Below, piece by piece: positions 7,524-12,496 of a stretch of 12,496 bases of DNA. The notes below the pieces were generated by a model that saw nothing but the letters and a program-made list of their open reading frames with translations, did not search any database and had not been told where the DNA came from. How positions within the stretch are numbered: the first letter of the stretch is position 1; each line of letters begins with the position of its first letter. Origin of the DNA: SZUA-426 sp041666155 (GTDB lineage Bacteria; Spirochaetota; Spirochaetia; Treponematales; Breznakiellaceae); contig JBAYHM010000124.1 in the NCBI GenBank assembly GCA_041666155.1, positions 1-12,496 on the forward strand, given 5' to 3'. The position numbers and the translations under genes were made by a program.

Positions 7524-7535
7524 GTTAGCGCTAAC
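7524..7535. promoter_or_regulatory. Perfect palindrome GTTAGCGCTAAC, LacI-family-like operator
   Basis: This 12-bp perfect palindrome has a central GCGC/CG step. That centre and symmetry are typical of operators bound by LacI/GalR-family repressors, several of which recognise variants of TTAGCGCTAA. It lies 45 bp past the oxidoreductase stop and about 165 bp upstream of the GGDEF-HD-GYP start. No LacI-family gene is in the window, so the regulator is unknown and the assignment rests only on shape. Confidence 0.4.
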
Positions 7536-7692
7536 GATAAAGTCACGATCCCAGGCAATTTCGCCGCCTCGTGTAAAATTCGGAACCTTAACAAAATGAC
7601 ATACAGGAGATCGTGGAGAAATCCGATATTTAGATGACGCTATCTCCAAAAATGTGATCATACGAGAAAATGTCGGCAAAAAAAATATATAT

Positions 7693-7696
7693 GGAG
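7693..7696 (+). promoter_or_regulatory. Ribosome binding site deciding the GGDEF-HD-GYP start
   Basis: GGAG lies 5 bases before the ATG at 7702. The earlier in-frame ATG at 7654 has no purine-rich site ahead of it, and the 16 residues it would add are polar and not part of any domain. The later start is therefore preferred. Confidence 0.6.
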
Positions 7697-7701
7697 TATC
7701 C

Positions 7702-9717
7702 ATGCCCCAATCAAACAAAGTTCCGGATATTATCCGGGCGATAAATGAAACCGACGATGAGGGGGCGATCTTAAAATTCGAGAATCTGCTTTTATGCATG
7801 TTCGCATCGCCGGTGTTGGCTTTCGGATCGATAACGAATCTCGTCCTGAATAGTCTAGTTCTCAACCGAATTTCCACCGGAAATATTATTGATAGCCTAA
7901 CCTTATTCAGTATCGCCCTTTTTTTTGAAGTGTACGCTCGAAAAGCTCAGAATGAAAAATTGAAAGGTCACGTGTTTACGATACTCTTTTCGGTAATTTT
8001 GGTTTACCTGGTTGTACGGTTCTACCGCGAGATCGGAGACTCCGTATGGACGATATCGGCTTGTTTGGTTTTCCTGTCAATACTGCGGACGCGAAAAACC
8101 ATGCTGTTCACGATGGTCGCGACTATTTTTCTAACGGCGGTGTACGCTTGGCCGGATTTAGGCAAGTACAATCACGGCGTAGCATATTATTTTTGTCAAA
8201 CGGTATCTTTCCTTGTCTTTCTCCTGATTACCGCCGCGGTCCACCAAATCATTAGAAACCGATTTTCGAAAATCAAGAGTCAATATAAAAATGTGCTATC
8301 GACGGAAACGCGCTTGTATCTGACCTTGTCCTCAATCGGCGATGGCGTAGTGACGGTCGATAACAATGAGATCATCGATTTTATGAATCCGATCGCAGAA
8401 GACCTTACCGGATGGTCCGCCCAAGAAGCCTGCGGGAAATCGTTTGAAACGGTGTTCAAGCTGATCGATGAGCGCACATCGAAAAAATCGGAGAGCCCCA
8501 TCGGAAACGTATTGCGGCGTAAAGAACGTACGGAGCTGACCAATCACACGATTTTGATCGCTAGAGGCGGAAATCAAAGATCCATCGAAAACACGACCGC
8601 GCCAATTACTTGCCAAAATGGAGCAGTCACAGGCGCCGTTCTTGTTTTTCGCGATTATACGGAAAGAAAAGAAAAACTCAGAGAGATCGAGTACTTGAGT
8701 TTTCATGATCAGTTGACCGGTCTTTATAATCGGAGATTTTTCGAAGAAGAACTGAAACGATTGGATACCGGCAGAAATCTTCCGTTCTCGATCATGCTCG
8801 CGGATATCAATGGTTTGAAAACTATAAACGACGCATTCGGTCACCAGTACGGGGACACACTCATCCAAAGCGTGGCGGAGGCGTTCAAATCGACCTGCCG
8901 GGCGGACGACATAATTTCGAGAACAGGCGGAGACGAGTTCGTAATCCTTCTGCCGCGGACGGAAAGAGAATACGCAGATAAGCTTTCCGACCGCGTTAAA
9001 CGCAGCATTGAGACTAGGACAGTCATGAATATCGGCATATCGATTTCGATCGGTTGCGCTACGAAGACAGCTGAGAATCAGCCCGCGAAAGAGGTAATGA
9101 AAAGAGCTGAAGACGCCATGTATCAAAAAAAAATATTCAATCACTCAAGCAAAAGAAGCGCTGTTATAAAATCGATCCTGAATACCCTTCTTATAAAAAG
9201 CCCCCGTGAGGACGCTCACTCAAAAAGAGTGAGCGTTATCTGCGAAGCCTTTGCTCGGGCATATAACTTGAGCGACGATGAAACCAAAGAGCTCGGGATA
9301 GCGGGCGAACTGCATGATATCGGGAAAATTGCCGTGGATGAAGTAATACTGAATAAACCGGGAAGCCTGTCGGAGAGTGAATTAGATCAAATCCGTCGCC
9401 ATCCGGAAACCGGATACCGCATACTGGGAACCTCTAGCGAATTCTACAAAATTGCCGAATTCGTGCATGCACATCATGAACGTTGGGACGGAAAAGGATA
9501 CCCGAAAGGGTTGAAAGGAAACGACATCCATTGGAAGGCGCGTATAATAAGCATCGCCGATTCCTATGACGCGATGACCTGCGAACGTCCCTATCGAAAC
9601 CCATTTTCCGGGATTGAGGCGCTAGAAGAAATCAAAAAGCACGCGGGAACCCAGTTCGACCCCGATCTCGTCAAGATATTCGTGGACCAGATCGCTGAGA
9701 AGATTGAATTGGCCTGA
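7702..9717 (+). CDS. Membrane PAS-GGDEF-HD-GYP protein (putative bifunctional c-di-GMP cyclase/phosphodiesterase)
   Basis: The protein has 671 residues from the ATG at 7702. Residues about 25-185 contain five or six hydrophobic helices forming a membrane sensor region of no recognised type. A PAS domain follows (about 203-320: SIGDGVVTVDNNEIIDFMNP through VFRDYTERK). The GGDEF domain spans about 328-480, with HDQLTGLYNRR, the metal-site stretch DINGLKTINDAFGH, intact GGDEF at 409-413, and the inhibitory I-site RxxD (R400-D403) five residues before it. The HD-GYP domain spans about 495-671, with His506, H538-D539, His567 and HHERWDGKGYP at 591-601. All motifs for synthesis and for hydrolysis of c-di-GMP are present, so either or both activities may operate. 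The gene is AT-richer than its neighbours. It converges with the STAS gene, 37 bp away, with no clear terminator between. Confidence 0.92.
   Translation: MPQSNKVPDIIRAINETDDEGAILKFENLLLCMFASPVLAFGSITNLVLNSLVLNRISTGNIIDSLTLFSIALFFEVYARKAQNEKLKGHVFTILFSVILVYLVVRFYREIGDSVWTISACLVFLSILRTRKTMLFTMVATIFLTAVYAWPDLGKYNHGVAYYFCQTVSFLVFLLITAAVHQIIRNRFSKIKSQYKNVLSTETRLYLTLSSIGDGVVTVDNNEIIDFMNPIAEDLTGWSAQEACGKSFETVFKLIDERTSKKSESPIGNVLRRKERTELTNHTILIARGGNQRSIENTTAPITCQNGAVTGAVLVFRDYTERKEKLREIEYLSFHDQLTGLYNRRFFEEELKRLDTGRNLPFSIMLADINGLKTINDAFGHQYGDTLIQSVAEAFKSTCRADDIISRTGGDEFVILLPRTEREYADKLSDRVKRSIETRTVMNIGISISIGCATKTAENQPAKEVMKRAEDAMYQKKIFNHSSKRSAVIKSILNTLLIKSPREDAHSKRVSVICEAFARAYNLSDDETKELGIAGELHDIGKIAVDEVILNKPGSLSESELDQIRRHPETGYRILGTSSEFYKIAEFVHAHHERWDGKGYPKGLKGNDIHWKARIISIADSYDAMTCERPYRNPFSGIEALEEIKKHAGTQFDPDLVKIFVDQIAEKIELA
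9212..9236 (+). repeat. Perfect 10-bp hairpin inside the GGDEF-HD-GYP gene
   Basis: ACGCTCACTC and GAGTGAGCGT are perfect inverted 10-mers around an AAAAA loop. They cover codons 504-512, where the HD-GYP domain begins, just after the GGDEF domain ends. Such a stable stem inside a coding region is uncommon. It could slow translation between domains, influence mRNA processing or be chance; there is no U-tract to make it a terminator. Confidence 0.6.
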
Positions 9718-9754
9718 TCCGACAATTCTTGATGTGCCGCTAATGACCAGGAAT

Positions 9755-10087
9755 CTACCTTCCTAGAGCCTGCTCCACATCGGGGAAAATTTGAAAAACC
9801 CTATCCAGCAGCGTCAGCTTGAAAACGGTTGAGGTCTGCTCGTTCAAACCGGAGAGGCGGAGACTTCCCCCCTGTTCGCGGGTTAGCTTCAGCCCGGAAA
9901 CTAAGGCGGATAGGCCGGAACTGTCGATAAAGGGCGTCTCTTTCAAATCGATCACCAGAACGGTATGCCCGGAAGCGACTTGGGTCTTGATCTCATTCTT
10001 CAGCTCTGAGGCGCTGACGGCATTCAGACGTCCGGAAGCGCTGATGACGCAAGTTTTTTCATCGATCACACTCGTATGCAATTCCAT
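9755..10087 (-). CDS. STAS-domain anti-anti-sigma-like protein (RsbV/SpoIIAA type)
   Basis: The 110-residue protein is a single STAS domain of normal length: VISASGRLNAVSASELK, then TVLVIDLKETPFIDSSGLSALV, then SLRLSGLNEQTSTVFKLTLLD. The D55-S-S57-G-L motif matches the segment in SpoIIAA/RsbV whose second serine is phosphorylated by the cognate RsbW/SpoIIAB kinase, so Ser57 is the expected phosphosite. Unphosphorylated, such proteins bind and sequester the kinase; phosphorylated, they release it. The start at 10087 has GGAG 6 bases upstream. It is the last gene of the operon, 45 bp after the glycosyltransferase, while an RsbW-like ATPase is the first visible gene. A complete kinase/antagonist pair therefore brackets the synthase. 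The actual target could be a sigma factor elsewhere or the synthase itself. Confidence 0.9.
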   Translation of the reverse strand: MELHTSVIDEKTCVISASGRLNAVSASELKNEIKTQVASGHTVLVIDLKETPFIDSSGLSALVSGLKLTREQGGSLRLSGLNEQTSTVFKLTLLDRVFQIFPDVEQALGR

Positions 10088-10132
10088 AATTGACTCCTTT
10101 GCGCGATTCGGTTTCGTCGATCTTCCGGCGGA

Positions 10133-12067
10133 TTATTCGAACGTCGGTACCCGCACAGACCACCCTGAAGGCGGTTGGTAGACTGCCGCGCGGACTACGG
10201 AAAATAATAACACGCAGTTATAGATGCCCCAGAACACATTGATGAAATAGCCTATGGCGTAATAACCGCCTCTTCCGTTGATCAAGGAAAATCCCGCGAA
10301 CGCGATGCCGCAGACCGTCGCGCCGATCATCAGAATCTGCGGCCATACAAGGCGCAGATACGTACCGTTTTGCCGCTGTTTGGCGGTGACGACGAAGGTC
10401 GGAGACTTCTTCGCCAACACGGAAAAAACGGCCTTGATCCACAACGGGAAAAGCGCGAGGTTGTACTGCTCACTGCGCCAAACCGCGAAGCCCTTGGAAA
10501 CCAACATGAACGCAAGGCGGTTGAGCAGCAGGAACGGCATCAAATGGAAAAATAAATCCATATTCCACGCGGCGACCGGCGCGATGCCGGTAAAGAACCA
10601 GATGATCGGGGCGATTATCAGCATCAGATTAAAAAAGCCGCTGAAATACGAGAATATGGTGGCAAAGTACATTAGCCGCTGGGGAAAGCTCAACCCTTTG
10701 AGGAATAATGGGTTTTCTTTGACGAATACCTGGATCGTTCCTTGGGCCCATCTTAAACGCTGTTTCAGACTGGTTCCCAAATCTTCCGGGGCCAAGCCCT
10801 GGGCCAGGATCTCGTTGTGGTAGACGCTTCGGAAACCCAAGGAATGGAGCCGCAGGGCGGTCGCCATATCTTCAGTGATGCTGCCCGTATCGAGCGCCAG
10901 AACCGGAATCGCTTCTTCTCCGCGCGTCAAATCGATCCCGCTGATTTTTTTCGGAGTAATACCCACCGATCCGATCTTTGACAGGTAACCGGCCAGCAGA
11001 TTTCCGTTGGCCAGTATCGAAACACCGGCCATTTGAGCAGCCAAGTCACCTTCGCCCGCCAACGATTGGAGCGTCGAGCTGATATCACTCAGATCAGATT
11101 TCGCGAGCGCTTCGCCGGCTTCTTTAATGGCTTTAAGGACTTCATCGCTGGCAATTCCCGGCGATTGACCATGTTGAAGAGACCGCTGAATGGTTTTAAT
11201 TCTTTGTAAGAGCGCGGCCTTGATTGCTTTACGATCCTTGCCCTCCAGCGGCAATTCCCCGATATCCTTTCGTATTGTCTTCAAGCCGCGCCGAAGAGAA
11301 TTCTCGACTTCCTTCACGTAGGCGGTCACGCCTAAACGCATAAGCGCATCACGGCGCAGTACGGCATTCGAACCACAGAAAAATGCCGCGTTCCAACCGT
11401 CCTTGCCCTGGAGGATGGGACCGTAGAAAAGCGGAGCGTCGGTTCCGAACGGGTCTCCCGGCGGGATATTGTAGAAATGCTGCGGTGTTTGGACAAAAGC
11501 GCACAACGGATCATCGAAATATCCGAGGGTTCGTTCCAGGATGCGGGGATCCGGGATTTGGTCGGCATCGAGTATCAGGATAAAATCGCCGGTCGTCTGA
11601 ACAAGCGCGTTGTTCACATTCCCGGCTTTCGCGTGGCGAGGTTTATCGGTCCAATCGGCGCCGCGGGTAATATACCCGCATCCCAGTCGTTCCGCCATTT
11701 CCCGGATTTGGGACCTGGCTCCATCGTCCAGTATGAATACCCGTTTATCGGACCAGCGGATGGAGCATGCCGCCCGGGTTGTCCGTTCCAGCAGCTCGGC
11801 TTCCTCATTGTAGGTCGTTATGAATACATCGACCGAAGCCTCCCGCGGGGGCGGAGGCGACACCCGTTCTTTCGGCTGCCACATCATGAAGAGGAAGAGC
11901 GTCATGTCCAGTATTCCGTAGGTTTCCGCTATTACGAAGGGAATCGAAAGCCACAAAGCGTCGAAGTTGAGACTGAACATATATCGCCAGATAATGTATT
12001 GGTATCCCGCCCCGATCGTAAGAACGGAAACGATTCGGAAGATTCGCAGCCGTGCCGTTCGCATCAT
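10133..12067 (-). CDS. Processive family-2 glycosyltransferase, cellulose-synthase-like, with a ~145-residue insertion and no PilZ
   Basis: The 644-residue protein has about two N-terminal and about five C-terminal membrane helices around a cytoplasmic catalytic domain, as in BcsA. Catalytic motifs are complete: D114-D115-G, D167-A-D169, TPQHFYN (194-200), FFCGS (229-233), T398-E399-D400 and Q436-R-L-R-W440. It should polymerise a nucleotide-sugar into an exopolysaccharide and export it; the sugar is not known. Two things are odd. FCGS and TED are 164 residues apart, instead of about 20 in BcsA, because a Lys/Glu-rich segment, mostly helical by eye, is inserted (about 247-393). The chain also ends right after the last helix, so the C-terminal PilZ c-di-GMP domain of BcsA is absent. 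The start ATGATG overlaps the upstream TGA and follows two tandem AAGGAG sites; 12067 or 12064 could be used. No bcsB/bcsZ/bcsC-like gene is in the window. Confidence 0.9.
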   Translation of the reverse strand: MMRTARLRIFRIVSVLTIGAGYQYIIWRYMFSLNFDALWLSIPFVIAETYGILDMTLFLFMMWQPKERVSPPPPREASVDVFITTYNEEAELLERTTRAACSIRWSDKRVFILDDGARSQIREMAERLGCGYITRGADWTDKPRHAKAGNVNNALVQTTGDFILILDADQIPDPRILERTLGYFDDPLCAFVQTPQHFYNIPPGDPFGTDAPLFYGPILQGKDGWNAAFFCGSNAVLRRDALMRLGVTAYVKEVENSLRRGLKTIRKDIGELPLEGKDRKAIKAALLQRIKTIQRSLQHGQSPGIASDEVLKAIKEAGEALAKSDLSDISSTLQSLAGEGDLAAQMAGVSILANGNLLAGYLSKIGSVGITPKKISGIDLTRGEEAIPVLALDTGSITEDMATALRLHSLGFRSVYHNEILAQGLAPEDLGTSLKQRLRWAQGTIQVFVKENPLFLKGLSFPQRLMYFATIFSYFSGFFNLMLIIAPIIWFFTGIAPVAAWNMDLFFHLMPFLLLNRLAFMLVSKGFAVWRSEQYNLALFPLWIKAVFSVLAKKSPTFVVTAKQRQNGTYLRLVWPQILMIGATVCGIAFAGFSLINGRGGYYAIGYFINVFWGIYNCVLLFSVVRAAVYQPPSGWSVRVPTFE

Positions 12068-12496
12068 GTCTCCTTCTCCTTATATTTCTTAACTATATGC
12101 CAATGGTTGGAGCCGTCGGCCGTTCGCTCGTACACCGCTTCTTCGGAAAGGCGCGAAAGAAGCGATAAGCCGTATCCGCCTTCGGCTAAATTTTCCGGGG
12201 AAGGCGATCGTCCGGAAAAGCCCTCGGGGACCGTGAATTCGGTCCCCTGGTCCCAAAGGTCCAACACGATTCCGTCGCGCTCCAAGCGCAGCTCGGTTCT
12301 AATATCAAACCGCGCATCCGCCGCCTTATCCGGCGGCACATCGGAATCGATGCCGTACGCATGGACGAAAATGTTGCTTGCCAATTCCGTGGCCAATAAT
12401 TCCAATTCATAAGAGAACGTCCGCCCGTACGAGCGGCAAGGACGCACGAGTGCGCCAACGAGCGTATCCATTTCCGAAAAAGGCAGATTCCATCCA
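12064..12496 (-). CDS. RsbW-like ATPase / serine kinase, HATPase_c_2 type (5' end beyond window)
   Basis: A total of 143 residues are visible and the frame is still open at the window edge. The ATG at 12471 has no ribosome site, and the residues before it (GWNLPFSE) fit the usual N-terminus, so the real start is probably outside. GHKL ATP-binding boxes are present: the N-box in ATELASNIFVHA (Glu and Asn), the G1 box as DQGTEF and the G2 box as EGGYGLSLL. Size and motifs match anti-sigma kinases of the RsbW/SpoIIAB/BtrW group. These phosphorylate a STAS partner on serine and bind an alternative target when that partner is phosphorylated. The STAS partner is two genes downstream. The TGA overlaps the glycosyltransferase start by 4 bases (ATGA), so the two are probably translationally coupled. 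Confidence 0.88.
   Translation of the reverse strand, partial: GWNLPFSEMDTLVGALVRPCRSYGRTFSYELELLATELASNIFVHAYGIDSDVPPDKAADARFDIRTELRLERDGIVLDLWDQGTEFTVPEGFSGRSPSPENLAEGGYGLSLLSRLSEEAVYERTADGSNHWHIVKKYKEKET
12070..12081 (-). promoter_or_regulatory. Tandem AAGGAG ribosome sites before twin ATGs of the glycosyltransferase
   Basis: AAGGAGAAGGAG is two adjoining Shine-Dalgarno hexamers. The upstream copy is 8 bases from the ATG at 12067, and the downstream copy is 5 bases from the ATG at 12064. Each start thus has its own properly spaced site, and both overlap or adjoin the stop of the upstream ATPase gene. The two proteins would differ by one methionine. Confidence 0.6.

Larger units (their letters stand above)
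7480..7701. other. Leader/spacer upstream of the GGDEF-HD-GYP gene, possible gene remnant
   Basis: This 222-bp spacer holds the stem-loop at 7484-7512, the palindrome at 7524-7535 and the leader of the following gene. No good sigma-70 promoter is visible; TAAAAT at 7574-7579 lacks a -35. The minus strand is open from 7661 down through the spacer. It encodes a segment with GGEIAWDRDFI and NPFKPWTTIGEVEP, which faintly resembles the middle of phytanoyl-CoA dioxygenase-type proteins (HxD region followed by W-x-x-L/I-x-x-V-x-P). It has no ribosome site and no complete domain. It may be a decayed fragment or chance. Confidence 0.3.

Noticed and set aside
8332..9144. 270-codon minus-strand frame opposite the PAS/GGDEF region
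   Set aside because: The plus strand carries intact PAS and GGDEF motifs. The antisense frame has no recognisable domain or ribosome site.
9749..9764. AGGAA/TTCCT inverted repeat as a terminator between the convergent GGDEF-HD-GYP and STAS genes
   Set aside because: The stem is only 5 bp and AT-containing, overlaps the STAS stop codon, and has no T-run on either strand.
11477..12412. 311-codon plus-strand frame opposite the glycosyltransferase and kinase genes
   Set aside because: It spans two real genes in antisense, lacks domains and has no ribosome site.

Overview
The window looks like a chromosomal segment of a Gram-negative-type bacterium. A lipobox lipoprotein, a secreted protein with a barrel-like N-terminus and strong AAGGAG-type ribosome sites are all present. 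The mix of LVIVD-propeller lipoprotein, transglutaminase/TPR exported protein, GGDEF-HD-GYP enzyme and RsbV/RsbW-type regulators would fit a free-living or host-associated spirochaete. That placement is an inference, because no rRNA or other marker gene is present. By eye, base composition is uneven: the hemolysin-III gene is GC-rich, the GGDEF-HD-GYP gene is clearly AT-richer, and the 6240-6430 spacer is the most AT-rich stretch.

Layout. (1) Positions 1-915 hold the start of a hotdog-fold acyl-CoA thioesterase (minus strand, cut by the window edge) divergent from a hemolysin-III/TrhA membrane protein (plus). TrhA has a good promoter placed so that its mRNA would be leaderless. (2) Positions 957-6214 (minus) form a translationally coupled two-gene cell-envelope unit. 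The first gene is a lipoprotein with two Ig-like domains, two Fn3-like domains and 14 LVIVD blades (14 x 42 residues). The second is an exported protein with a barrel-like region, a beta-sandwich, a transglutaminase-like domain and C-terminal TPRs. The stop of the first overlaps the start of the second. (3) Position 6448-7479 (plus) is a stand-alone Gfo/Idh/MocA oxidoreductase. It is followed by a spacer with a hairpin, a perfect 12-bp LacI-type palindrome and perhaps a decayed gene fragment. (4) Position 7702-9717 (plus) is a membrane-anchored PAS-GGDEF-HD-GYP protein in which both the cyclase and the phosphodiesterase motifs are intact. (5) Positions 9755-12496 (minus) form an operon: an RsbW-like ATPase/kinase (cut by the window edge), then a cellulose-synthase-like processive glycosyltransferase, then a STAS anti-anti-sigma-like protein.

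How the genes may work together. The last operon is the most interesting part. A polysaccharide synthase sits between the two halves of a partner-switching pair, has no C-terminal PilZ domain, and carries an extra segment of about 145 residues, mostly helical by eye, between its FCGS and TED motifs. It lies tail to tail with a c-di-GMP-metabolising gene. The hypothesis is that this synthase is controlled by phosphorylation-dependent partner switching, possibly through the inserted segment, instead of by direct c-di-GMP binding. The coupled lipoprotein and transglutaminase pair suggests a separate surface complex of unknown function.
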